From the NCBI GenBank assembly GCA_003550565.1, contig PUKQ01000225.1:1-38291 (forward strand): a stretch of DNA of 38,291 nt. Direction: 5' to 3'. Under the pieces are notes generated by a model that was not told where the DNA came from, searched no databases, and was given only the letters and a program-made list of their open reading frames with translations. This DNA comes from Syntrophomonadaceae bacterium (GTDB lineage Bacteria; Bacillota; Dethiobacteria; DTU022; PWGO01). Position numbers and translations under genes: made by a program. This document shows positions 18,955 to 27,220 of this stretch, piece after piece. Numbering within the stretch: position 1 is the first letter of the stretch; every line of letters begins with the position of its first letter.

Positions 18955-20373
18955 ATGCATAAACTACAGCCAATGGGGCCAAATTGCTATCGCATTCCCA
19001 AAGAAGGAAACATGCGGGTAGAGGCCAGAGTTTATCTCAAAAATGAGATGCTGCCTTCCTTTGAAGAAAGTTCAGCCAGGCAGCTGATGGATGCAGCTTC
19101 CTTGCCCGGAATTTACAAGTACGTCATCGGCATGCCAGATATCCATACCGGCTTCGGGCTTCCCATCGGAGGCATTATGGCCATGGATGCCCAAAATGGA
19201 ATTGTCTCAGCCGGAGCCGTGGGAATGGATATAAACTGCGGGGTGCGGCTATTGAAAACTAACATTCCTGCAAATCAGATCTCTTCTTCTGTTCAGCGAA
19301 AGCTCCTAGAGGCCATAACACATTCTGTTCCCTCCGGCACCGGTAAAAAAAGCAAGCATGCCGGGAGCTCCGGCCCGAAATTAAAAAATATCCTTACCGA
19401 TGGTGTGCCGGTTTTGCTGCAAATGGGCATTGGCAGGTCCGAAGACCTGGAATATATTGAAGAACAAGGAGCTTTCCCCGGAGGTGACCCCGCAGCCGTC
19501 AGCAAAGAAGCGTTATCCCGAGCCGATCAATTATCTACCCTCGGTGGTGGAAATCACTTTATCGAGATCGGATACGTGGCAGAAATTTTTGAGCAAAATA
19601 TTGCCCATCTCATGGGCCTTGAAGAAGGAAATTTAAGCGTTTTAATTCACACCGGCAGCCGTGGTTTTGGCCACCAGATTTGCACAGATTATTCCGAGTC
19701 TATGAAAAAAACAGCCAAACGCAATAAAATTGAGATTCCCACCGCCGGCCTTGCCGGGGCATTTATCGATTCCAAGGAAGGGAAAAACTACTTAGCTGCC
19801 ATGGCCTGCGCTGCAAATTTTGCCTTCTCTAACCGTCACTGGATAACTCACGACATCCGAAATGCTTTTGCGGAAGTTTTGGGTGGAAGTGACACCGATT
19901 ATGATTTGGGCGTCGTTTACGACCTGGCCCATAACATCGCCAAATTTGAAAAACTAAACGGGAAGAAACTGTTGATCCACCGCAAGGGAGCCACCCGCGC
20001 CCTTCCACCGGAACACCATCTTAATCCGCAGAAATACCACTCTACCGGCCACCCCGTTATCATCCCCGGTAGTATGGGCACCTCTTCATACGTGGTTACC
20101 GGCACCCAGAAGACATTCGAAACCTTTTGCTCGGTAAATCACGGCGCCGGCCGTAGATTATCCCGCAAAGCCGCCAAAAAAGAAATTCCTGTAGCTGAAA
20201 TGCAGGAAAAAATGGAAGGAATTATCACTTCGGGGAAACGAATGCAAACTTTTTTGGACGAAGCTCCTCAAGCTTATAAAAATATCGAACAGGTAGTTGA
20301 CACCCTTTCCGAAATAGATATTATCCGTAAAATTGCCCGCTTACACCCCCTTGCCGTGATTAAAGGCGATTAG
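18955..20373 (+). CDS. rtcB: RNA-splicing ligase / RNA repair ligase RtcB
   Basis: A GTP- and Mn-dependent ligase joining 2',3'-cyclic phosphate (or 3'-phosphate) and 5'-OH RNA ends. 'MPDIHTGFGLPIGG', 'GMDINCGVRLL' (metal Cys), 'LGGGNHFIEIG', 'HTGSRGFGHQ' and 'IHRKGATRALPPEH' (the guanylated His) are all present. At 472 residues it is full length. AAAGGAGAAACG precedes the ATG. It follows surE by 36 bases and is last in the mtnP-mtaD-surE-rtcB run. No archease cofactor gene is in the window. Confidence 0.96.
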   Translation: MHKLQPMGPNCYRIPKEGNMRVEARVYLKNEMLPSFEESSARQLMDAASLPGIYKYVIGMPDIHTGFGLPIGGIMAMDAQNGIVSAGAVGMDINCGVRLLKTNIPANQISSSVQRKLLEAITHSVPSGTGKKSKHAGSSGPKLKNILTDGVPVLLQMGIGRSEDLEYIEEQGAFPGGDPAAVSKEALSRADQLSTLGGGNHFIEIGYVAEIFEQNIAHLMGLEEGNLSVLIHTGSRGFGHQICTDYSESMKKTAKRNKIEIPTAGLAGAFIDSKEGKNYLAAMACAANFAFSNRHWITHDIRNAFAEVLGGSDTDYDLGVVYDLAHNIAKFEKLNGKKLLIHRKGATRALPPEHHLNPQKYHSTGHPVIIPGSMGTSSYVVTGTQKTFETFCSVNHGAGRRLSRKAAKKEIPVAEMQEKMEGIITSGKRMQTFLDEAPQAYKNIEQVVDTLSEIDIIRKIARLHPLAVIKGD

Positions 20374-20431
20374 GATTAAATATTTTGCATTCAACGCCCC
20401 TTCCTCTTGACTTATGAACCCCCTAAGCACA

Positions 20432-20461
20432 TTGACATCGTAATCCTTATAAGCTTATAAT
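20432..20461 (+). promoter_or_regulatory. Sigma-A promoter of the glycyl radical enzyme gene
   Basis: Perfect TTGACA, 18 bases, perfect TATAAT, about 60 bases before the start codon. It separates the glycyl radical enzyme from the rtcB operon. Confidence 0.75.
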
Positions 20462-20523
20462 ACAATTACAAAATATTCAGCCAAATAATGTATCCAAACT
20501 AACAGGAGGAAAGGATGGAATAA

Positions 20524-22902
20524 ATGGCCTTACCCCTGACTCAGACCGAAAACAAACGTATCACCACCATTTTGCAGGACATGCAAAATGAAAATTACTC
20601 CATTTGTTTGGAACGCCCCACTCTTTTAGAGCAGTATTGGCAATCGAAGCAGGGTAAGGGCAAACATCCGTATATTCAACGGGCAGAAGCTTTGGCCTAT
20701 GTTTATAACCACCGCGTGCCTCGCATATACCGCGAAGAATTGATCGTAGGAAATATTTCCTCTAAACGCATTGCCGCTAACTATTATTCAGAAGGAGGAT
20801 CAGTGCATATCCTGGAGGATCTATTCCAGCTAGAAAAAAGGCCGACCATCCCCATTCACCTTAGTTCCCCAGAAAAGAAAAAACTTCTTTCTATGGGGCT
20901 GCGTCATTCAAAGCACGCCATAGCCACTAAAGCCCTTCTTCGTCCGGGACGAATAAGTCAGTTTTTTGAATTTTTCCGGGCCAAAAGATTTTTTGTCACC
21001 GAAGAAGCCGGAATTTCACATCTGGTCCCAGATTACAATACACTTATATATAAGGGATTAATACATGCGGCTAAAATTGCTCGTTCCAAGCTGGAAGAAG
21101 AAACCCTGGATAATGATCGGGAAGCTTTTTATCAGAGTATAATTTTAGTAGTAGACGGCATCAAAAATATGGCCGAAAATTTAGCCAATGCCTCTGAAAT
21201 AAAAGCCTCCAAAATTCAAAATCCCACCCGCCGCCGTGAACTTTTGGAAATCGCCGAAATTTGTCGCCACGTGCCTTATCATCCGGCCCGGAGCTTTCGT
21301 GAAGGGCTGCAGTCAGCCTGGTTAATTCACGTGGCTTTAAACCTGGAAGATTTTGAACAGGGCATATCCTTTGGGCGGCTGGATCGCTTTCTTTACCCTC
21401 TTTACAAGCAAGACCTGGAAAAAGGGCTCATCACCGAAGACAAAGCTCGAGAACTACTGGCCTGCTTTTGTCTCAAATGTGGCGAAACAATCCCCCTTTA
21501 TTCTCGGCGCATTAACAAATTTTTCGGAGGCAACGCCGTGGGACAAGGCATTACCCTGGGCGGAACCGATGAAGAAGGCAATGATACTACTAACGAACTC
21601 TCTCGCCTTTTCATGGAAGCGTTTTCTTTAGTGATGACCAGAGAACCCAGCCTGCATGCCCGTATTCATGAAAATACCCCGGATTGGTTTTGGGATGAAT
21701 GTGCCCGTTTGATCCAAAAAGGTAGCGGCAGGCCATCTCTGTTCAATGATCATACTATTACAGAAGCACTTGTAGAAGCGGGTATTAAAAAGGAGCATGC
21801 GCGTGATTATGCCGTTATAGGTTGCGTAGAAATGGGAAGCCAGGGGCGCACCTATAATTCCTCCGATGCCGGCCTTTTTAACCTTCCCCTCTGCCTGGAA
21901 TTAGCTCTTAATAGAGGAAAACGCTTTCAGGGAGGCACACGCATCGGAACTACCACTCCGCCTGTTGAATCCATGCAGTCATTTGATGATGTTTTGGAGG
22001 CATTTCGCAAACAGATAGAACACGGAGTAGCCGAAATGGTAGATGTTATTACCACATTGGAAAAAACTTATCGTATTCACCGTCCCACTCCTCTGAACTC
22101 CATACTTACTGAGGGGTGCCTGGAAAAAGGGAAAGATGTTACCTGGGGAGGCGCCTTGTATGATTTCACCTCAGTTCAGGGAGTTGGCCTCGCCGATGCA
22201 GGTGATTCCTTATATGCCCTTAAAGAACTCGTTTTCACGGAAAAATCCCTAACCCTGCCTCAGTTGGTTAACATACTTCGGGCTAATTTTAAAGACCACA
22301 AAACTTTACAAGCACGCTTGCAAAATCGTTTCCCCAAGTATGGGAACAACCACCGCGAAGCTGATCATATGGTGCAAATAGTAGCAGATATTTACACCGA
22401 AACAGTTAACAAGCACATTAATACGCGGGGTGGACAATATATACCCGGTTTCTACTCTATGACCTGTCATCAGGGATTCGGTGAAGCAACCGGCGCACTT
22501 CCCAATGGAAGGCCTGCCGGTGCCAGGTTCTCTAATGGCATTTCTCCAAGCGATGGAGCTGATGTTAATGGCCCCACTGCTGTATTAAATTCCGCTGCCA
22601 GCTTGGACAACCGCCATTGGGTTAACTGTTGCGCCCTTAACTTTAAGTTTGAAAAAAATACGGTCCTAAACAAAAAAGGAAGGGAAACCATAGCCGCCCT
22701 AATAAAGACATTCTTCCGACTGGGCGGAATGCAAACTCAAATCAATGTACTGGATACCAAACAATTATTAGAGGCTCGGGAAAACCCACAAAGATATCCC
22801 GGCCTGCTTGTACGCATCTCCGGATACTGTGCCTATTTTCATGATTTATCCCCGGAAGTCCAAGACGAGATAATTGAACGTACTACTCATTGCGTCAATT
22901 AA
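20524..22902 (+). CDS. Glycyl radical enzyme (PFL2 / dehydratase-type) of unknown substrate
   Basis: An oxygen-sensitive radical enzyme of 792 residues. The thiyl-radical cysteine is Cys434 in 'GCVEMG', with Glu436 as the candidate general base; the Cys-Val-Glu triad is typical of the dehydratase/decarboxylase/lyase branch and not of pyruvate formate-lyase (CC). The glycyl loop is 'RISGYCAYF', Gly767, in the usual C-terminal context 'SPEVQDEIIERT'. Cys434/Glu436 coincide with the numbering I recall for 4-hydroxyproline dehydratase, but the other substrate residues I recall for it are not at the same positions, so I leave the substrate open. No radical-SAM activase is encoded in the window. 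AGGAGGAAAGG precedes a two-codon ATG-GAA-TAA, after which the gene's ATG follows immediately. Confidence 0.9.
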   Translation: MALPLTQTENKRITTILQDMQNENYSICLERPTLLEQYWQSKQGKGKHPYIQRAEALAYVYNHRVPRIYREELIVGNISSKRIAANYYSEGGSVHILEDLFQLEKRPTIPIHLSSPEKKKLLSMGLRHSKHAIATKALLRPGRISQFFEFFRAKRFFVTEEAGISHLVPDYNTLIYKGLIHAAKIARSKLEEETLDNDREAFYQSIILVVDGIKNMAENLANASEIKASKIQNPTRRRELLEIAEICRHVPYHPARSFREGLQSAWLIHVALNLEDFEQGISFGRLDRFLYPLYKQDLEKGLITEDKARELLACFCLKCGETIPLYSRRINKFFGGNAVGQGITLGGTDEEGNDTTNELSRLFMEAFSLVMTREPSLHARIHENTPDWFWDECARLIQKGSGRPSLFNDHTITEALVEAGIKKEHARDYAVIGCVEMGSQGRTYNSSDAGLFNLPLCLELALNRGKRFQGGTRIGTTTPPVESMQSFDDVLEAFRKQIEHGVAEMVDVITTLEKTYRIHRPTPLNSILTEGCLEKGKDVTWGGALYDFTSVQGVGLADAGDSLYALKELVFTEKSLTLPQLVNILRANFKDHKTLQARLQNRFPKYGNNHREADHMVQIVADIYTETVNKHINTRGGQYIPGFYSMTCHQGFGEATGALPNGRPAGARFSNGISPSDGADVNGPTAVLNSAASLDNRHWVNCCALNFKFEKNTVLNKKGRETIAALIKTFFRLGGMQTQINVLDTKQLLEARENPQRYPGLLVRISGYCAYFHDLSPEVQDEIIERTTHCVN

Positions 22903-22907
22903 TTTAT

Positions 22908-24056
22908 TTATTCCCTGTTTTCACAAAAACGTTTTTCCTCATTTAGCTTACATGGCCGGCGGCAGGGACCCCCTTCAAAACACCAGAGAAATTCTTCCGG
23001 CATTATTTCCGCCACATTTTTAAATAACTCAGGTTCCGGCTTTTCATGTGTGGAACTATAAGTGTTAACAAAAATAACCGGTCGTTCTTTTTCAACAGTT
23101 TCACCACGGCAATAATCCATAAGGGATGCCGCCGCTTTCCCCGTATAACAATTTTCCAGCTCAATATTTTCATAATTAAAGAAGGAACTCACTGCTTCTT
23201 TGCCTTCCGGTGTGGGAAAACCATACCCATCTCCCAGGTAATTATCATCTATCACCAGTTGGGGAGCAAGATTGGCGCTCTTTTCATTAACATCAACGCC
23301 TAAAGAAGAAAGATGGAGCAGGGCTCGGAAAGCTAATTTGACCACTCGCTTATGATTTAATACCACAGAGGGAACAACCTGGACTGCATGGACTACCGTC
23401 TGCATTTGCGCTAAATGAACTCCCGCCAGCAGTCCCGCCGCAGTGCCGCCGGTGCCGCCGGCAACAAATATGGCCCCGGGGTCAGGAAGCCCTTTTTCTT
23501 TAAGCTGTGTTTGCATTTCCAAAACTGCATTAATATAACCCAGAGTAGAAAGCGGAGTAGAACCACCCGGCAAGAGAATATATGGAGCTTGTTTTTCATT
23601 CTTTAAAATGGACATATAATGGCGAAGATATTCCCAAGCGACTCCTTTGTAGTCACGTACAAAAAACATCCGGGTGCCAAATTTCTTATCAAGCAGCAGA
23701 TTAGCCTGGACATGTTCATTAATGGGTTGACAAAAAAATAATCCCACAGTTTCCAAACCCAACTCACGTCCCAGAGCTCCCGCTGCCAAAACATGATGAG
23801 AACCAAGGCCTCCCGCAGTAATAATTGTGTTTTTTCCCCGGCGGCGCACATCAGCAAAAAGCAATTCCAACTTTCTTACTTTGTTGCCACCATATACCCT
23901 GCTGGTAAGATCATCACGTTTAACAAACACTTTTTTTCCCAGCAGGGCTGACAAGCTTTCAAGCTTTTGCAGGGGGGTAGGCCAATCCCCCAGGTTCTCG
24001 CGAAGAACCTTTTTCCTTAATTGAGGATACCTGAGGAAAAGTTCGTAGTCACTCAA
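22908..24056 (-). CDS. PLP-dependent D-cysteine desulfhydrase / ACC-deaminase family protein
   Basis: A fold-type II PLP enzyme. 'VFVKRDDLTS' and 'GGNKVRKLEL' carry the PLP lysine, 'GGLGSHHVLAAG' follows, and 'VAGGTGGTAAGLLAG' is the phosphate loop. The family degrades D-cysteine to pyruvate, sulfide and ammonia, or ACC to 2-oxobutyrate; sequence alone does not separate these. The track ORF opens at a TTG 19 codons earlier without a ribosome site; I prefer the TTG at 24056 behind AGGATGG (382 residues). The C-terminal ~60 residues exceed the usual length and end with four cysteines ('WCFEGGPCRRPC', then 'RFC'). It converges with the glycyl radical enzyme, leaving five bases between the stop codons. 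Confidence 0.85.
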   Translation of the reverse strand: MSDYELFLRYPQLRKKVLRENLGDWPTPLQKLESLSALLGKKVFVKRDDLTSRVYGGNKVRKLELLFADVRRRGKNTIITAGGLGSHHVLAAGALGRELGLETVGLFFCQPINEHVQANLLLDKKFGTRMFFVRDYKGVAWEYLRHYMSILKNEKQAPYILLPGGSTPLSTLGYINAVLEMQTQLKEKGLPDPGAIFVAGGTGGTAAGLLAGVHLAQMQTVVHAVQVVPSVVLNHKRVVKLAFRALLHLSSLGVDVNEKSANLAPQLVIDDNYLGDGYGFPTPEGKEAVSSFFNYENIELENCYTGKAAASLMDYCRGETVEKERPVIFVNTYSSTHEKPEPELFKNVAEIMPEEFLWCFEGGPCRRPCKLNEEKRFCENRE

Positions 24057-24225
24057 AATTACACCATCCTGTAGTTTGTTTTTTCCATTATAACATAAAC
24101 GGCTTTCCTGCAATTATTAAACATAGAATGCTGAGAATATAAACACATCACTTCTAAAATGCCTAAAATATCCTGTCTACTGCAATTGACAAAGAAATAA
24201 GAATAAATTACAATTAATATGTAAT

Positions 24226-24301
24226 AGGGGAGTAGCTCAATAGGCAGAGCAGCGGCCTCCAAAGCCGAAGGTTGCGGGTTCGAGTCCTGTCTCCCCTGCC
24301 A
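24226..24301 (+). tRNA. tRNA-Trp (anticodon CCA)
   Basis: A complete cloverleaf: acceptor AGGGGAG/CTCCCCT, D stem GCTC/GAGC, anticodon loop CTCCAAA, T stem GCGGG/CCTGT with loop TTCGAGT, discriminator G and encoded CCA. The anticodon stem has a mismatch at its outer pair (G27-A43), and the T stem uses two G-T pairs. Confidence 0.97.
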
Positions 24302-24343
24302 AGATAATGAGGGTTAACACCCCCTAACCCTAAAAATTCAGAC

Positions 24344-24387
24344 AGAACCCACCGTTTTGTTTTTTGCAGATGTTTGCGGTGGGTTCT
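24344..24387. terminator. Candidate bidirectional terminator between tRNA-Trp and the DUF1992 gene
   Basis: AGAACCCACCG and CGGTGGGTTCT are perfect 11-base arms with a 22-base loop between convergent transcription units. On the minus strand it is followed by GTCTGAATTTTT. A smaller GGGTTA/TAACCC repeat (24311-24330) lies just after the tRNA. Confidence 0.5.
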
Positions 24388-24508
24388 TGGCATACTCTTT
24401 CTGTGAATTTCTAACCGATTCAGCCTAAATTTTTGGCTATCCGGTAAATTAAAACTTTCTTTCGCAACAGGGAAAAAGGCAACGTGCGGTCACACACTAC
24501 CGATATAA

Positions 24509-24892
24509 TTAATTTCCGGAGGAGTTAGAAAGCTTGCGGTGTATCCTATCTTCGTACATGGAAAGAACTTCTTTTTTTATACCTCTCTTTTCCGCCAGCA
24601 TGTTAAATCGAAGCTGCAATTCATTCCAGTTTTTACGCAATTTAGCTTTCTCTTCTTCTTCATAACAGCATGCAATTAGCCTCTCCAGTGAAATAAGTTT
24701 TTTCTTTAGCTGCAGCTCTTCAGGAAGTACACCGGCATTTTTAAGAATAATAAAACTGGCCCGCAAATCCTCCGGCACATGAGATAGATCATCTATCTTC
24801 AATGGCTTTCCTTTACCGGGCAAATCATCGAATTCTCCCTTAACTTTAGCCTCTTTAATTTTTTCTTCAGCAATTAAAGCAATAACATTCAT
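24509..24892 (-). CDS. DUF1992 (DnaJ homologue C28 conserved domain) protein
   Basis: The N-terminal signature 'ALIAEEKIKEAKVKGEFDDLPGKGKPL' region, with 'DLPGKGKPL' and 'VPEDLRASFIILKNAG', identifies the DUF1992 family. The rest is charged and helical ('EEEEKAKLRKNWNEL'). At 127 residues it is typical for the bacterial form. The function is unknown. It follows the flavodoxin gene by 45 bases on the same strand and may be the last gene of the transporter operon. Confidence 0.88.
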   Translation of the reverse strand: MNVIALIAEEKIKEAKVKGEFDDLPGKGKPLKIDDLSHVPEDLRASFIILKNAGVLPEELQLKKKLISLERLIACCYEEEEKAKLRKNWNELQLRFNMLAEKRGIKKEVLSMYEDRIHRKLSNSSGN

Positions 24893-24937
24893 CGAACCCC
24901 TGCTTTCGTCTTTATGTAAACTGCCAAATCGCCATAT

Positions 24938-25408
24938 TTAAAAGTTCAATTTGCTTAAATTCTCAATGCAATTATTGATGCTCTGCTCGCGAGAAGATTT
25001 GGACCAGATAACAACTTCTGTACCCAATACATTAGCTCCTTTTGATATACAAATATCTTTCATCTGGTTCACGGCTCTATTCCCTCCCGTCCATGTTAAG
25101 GGCAGCTGTTTGGTGACAAAACAGGCAACATTCTTTCCCGAAAGCGATGGAAGCTGTTCTAAATAAGATTTCATCACCGTTGCTAAAGAAAACGCATGCA
25201 CCGGAGCACCAAAAATAATCGCATCATAATGATCTACTGCGGGCGTGTTAGTAAACTTAAAATTGCCCTCTCCCGGTTTTGCTTCGCTGTTGATGCTCAC
25301 TTGCTCAAGTGTTGCTGAATATTTTTCCCCATCAAGAATTTCTTTTAATTTTTGAGCAACGGTATAGGTGTTGCCCGTGTGAGAATAAACAATAATACCT
25401 ATATTCAT
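24938..25408 (-). CDS. Flavodoxin-like FMN protein
   Basis: A 156-residue flavodoxin fold. 'GIIVYSHTGNTYTVAQKL' is the FMN-phosphate loop (SxTGNT), and 'DAIIFGAPVHAFS' and 'FVTKQLPLTWTGGNRAV' are the loops around the isoalloxazine ring. It is probably a low-potential electron carrier or a small FMN reductase. GGAGGGGG three bases before the ATG is a very strong ribosome binding site. It lies 48 bases after the propeller gene. Flavodoxin next to a possible iron transporter fits the common switch from ferredoxin to flavodoxin at low iron (inference). Confidence 0.88.
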   Translation of the reverse strand: MNIGIIVYSHTGNTYTVAQKLKEILDGEKYSATLEQVSINSEAKPGEGNFKFTNTPAVDHYDAIIFGAPVHAFSLATVMKSYLEQLPSLSGKNVACFVTKQLPLTWTGGNRAVNQMKDICISKGANVLGTEVVIWSKSSREQSINNCIENLSKLNF

Positions 25409-25456
25409 TTTCCCCCTCCAATATAATATTTTAATATAAATTTAAGTAATAGGAAA

Positions 25457-26524
25457 TTAAGTGGATGTATCCACTCCGCTACATCTTCTCACGGCATCTA
25501 AATTTAATCTGGTAATCCCATCCAGTGTTCCCAGCCACAAAGTGCCATCCACGTCCTGCAAGATGGATAACACTTCATTATGAGAAAGACCTTCTTCTTC
25601 AGTGAGCACAGTAAAATTTCCTTCCGGGTCTTTTATGGCAATACCGTCAAACTCGGAACCAAACCACAGGTTGCCCAGGCTATCTTTGAAAAGTGAGCGC
25701 ACTTTTTCCCCTGCCAAACCATCATTTTCATCTAAAGTTTTTTCTATCGTCCATTCCCCTTTCTTATAATCAAAAATGGCCGCCCCGCCCCTGTTATAAA
25801 AACCGGTACCAACTAACATAGAGCCTTCCTTTAACTCCAAAAAGGAGGTAACATTATTGTTAGGAAGCCCGTTTTCCATGGTAAAATACTGCCATTTTCC
25901 ATCATTTAAAATACTTATGGCGTTATTCCGTATGATATAAGAACCAAACCACATGCTTCCCAGGCTATCCTCAAAAATTATATTTACCATGTTATCAGAA
26001 AGGCCATCGTCTTCAGTTATGGTCCGCCACGAATTCCCGTCGTAAACACTCGCTCCTCCCCAGGTGCCCACCCAGATATTATTTTGGCTATCCAGAGTAA
26101 CATAATTAGCCCTGTTGTCTGGCAGAACATCTTCTTCACTATAATAATTATAATCTTTTCCATCCCAGGTAGCTACCCCTTCTTGATGAGTAACCCATAG
26201 TTTGCCTTCATGATCCACCAGCACAGAAGTCACATAAATAACTTCCCGGCAAAATTCCATTTTTTCAATAAGTTCACCGGTAAGCCGGTCAATCTTAAAA
26301 ACTCCGTTTCGGCTTCCCCCCCAGAGGATATCTCCCTGTTCTGCCATGCTCATAAAATTTTCTCCCTTAAGGATAATTTGCCATCCTTCCGGAACATCCA
26401 ACACGGCCCTCCTTTCGTCCTCTTCTACCAATCGCCTTTCCAAAACAGAGAGGACAGTGATGGCAGCAACAAGGCTTACCAGAATTAAACCAAGAATGAT
26501 CATTCTTTTTCTTGTTTTTTGCAA
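25457..26524 (-). CDS. Membrane-anchored seven-bladed beta-propeller (Reg_prop-like) protein
   Basis: Residues ~7-27 are an uncleaved membrane anchor after a basic start ('KTRKRMI'). The rest consists of about seven repeats of the 'LWFGS/T...G...DG.W..T..DGL..N.V..I..D..G' kind seen in the sensor regions of hybrid two-component kinases. Examples are 'IWVGTWGGASVYDG' and 'LWFGSEFDGIAIKD'. Here the propeller stands alone, with no kinase, output or response-regulator domain, so it is an extracytoplasmic propeller of unknown partner. TTG start behind GAGGAGGGG. It lies 27 bases after the ABC ATPase gene, so it is probably part of that operon. Confidence 0.85.
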   Translation of the reverse strand: MQKTRKRMIILGLILVSLVAAITVLSVLERRLVEEDERRAVLDVPEGWQIILKGENFMSMAEQGDILWGGSRNGVFKIDRLTGELIEKMEFCREVIYVTSVLVDHEGKLWVTHQEGVATWDGKDYNYYSEEDVLPDNRANYVTLDSQNNIWVGTWGGASVYDGNSWRTITEDDGLSDNMVNIIFEDSLGSMWFGSYIIRNNAISILNDGKWQYFTMENGLPNNNVTSFLELKEGSMLVGTGFYNRGGAAIFDYKKGEWTIEKTLDENDGLAGEKVRSLFKDSLGNLWFGSEFDGIAIKDPEGNFTVLTEEEGLSHNEVLSILQDVDGTLWLGTLDGITRLNLDAVRRCSGVDTST

Positions 26525-26551
26525 TTATTCCCCTCCTCTTTTCTCCAGTTC

Positions 26552-27214
26552 TTATGGAAAGGGAACACCACTTTGCCGGCTATTATTTTGTAATAAAAGT
26601 TTACGGCTGGAAACTTGTTCCCCTTCTTTTAAATCATGAGTAACATATATTAATGAAGTACCGGAATCCTTTAGGGTATTAATAATAAATTCAAGCAGAT
26701 TGTCTTTCAATTCTGCATCAAGGTTAGACAATGGTTCATCCATCAAAAGACAATGAGGTTTCGGGGCTAAAGACCGTGCCAGTGCCACCCGGCGGGCTTC
26801 CCCTCCGGAAATCTCATCAGGGTACCTGCCTTGCAGGTGATTAATTGATATTATTTCCATTAACTCCTGCACCCTAAAATTTGATTCTTTTTTGGACAAT
26901 CCTTTAAGTCCAAACTTTATATTCTGCTCCACAGTCATATGAGGCCACAGTGCTGATGTCTGAAAAACAAATCCCAGGTTTCTTTTATGAGGCGGGAAAG
27001 CATAACCCGGGGAACTCACCTTCCTGTCATTTATAAATATTTCTCCTTCATCCGGATATTCCAAGCCTGCAATAAGCCTTAAAAGAGTTGTTTTTCCGCT
27101 TCCGGAAGGACCGATTACCACTAAAAACTCTGACTGGGCAAGTTTGAAGCTTATTTCACGCATAACCAAGACCCGCCCGTATTTTTTGGCAATATTATCA
27201 ACTACAATGCTCAT
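26552..27214 (-). CDS. ABC transporter ATP-binding protein (AfuC/FbpC-like)
   Basis: The motor subunit of the importer. Walker A 'GPSGSGKTT', Q-loop 'FVFQTSALWPHMT', signature 'ISGGEARRVALARSL', Walker B 'CLLMDEPLSNLD' and H-loop 'VTHD' are all present. The signature has Glu where Gln is common. At 220 residues it ends shortly after the nucleotide-binding domain and lacks the C-terminal regulatory (TOBE) domain of many FbpC and MalK proteins. It starts six bases after the permease stop. Confidence 0.93.
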   Translation of the reverse strand: MSIVVDNIAKKYGRVLVMREISFKLAQSEFLVVIGPSGSGKTTLLRLIAGLEYPDEGEIFINDRKVSSPGYAFPPHKRNLGFVFQTSALWPHMTVEQNIKFGLKGLSKKESNFRVQELMEIISINHLQGRYPDEISGGEARRVALARSLAPKPHCLLMDEPLSNLDAELKDNLLEFIINTLKDSGTSLIYVTHDLKEGEQVSSRKLLLQNNSRQSGVPFP

Positions 27215-27220
27215 TTCTAA

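Noticed and set aside
20524-22902. Assignment as trans-4-hydroxyproline dehydratase (HypD)
   Set aside because: Cys434 and Glu436 match the numbering I recall, but other remembered substrate residues (Ser334, Phe340, Tyr450) are not found at those positions, and there is no activase or proC-type gene nearby.
26552-27214. Frameshift truncating the ABC ATPase
   Set aside because: It lacks a C-terminal regulatory domain, but all ATPase motifs are intact and the next gene starts normally 27 bases later, so it is a short form and not broken.
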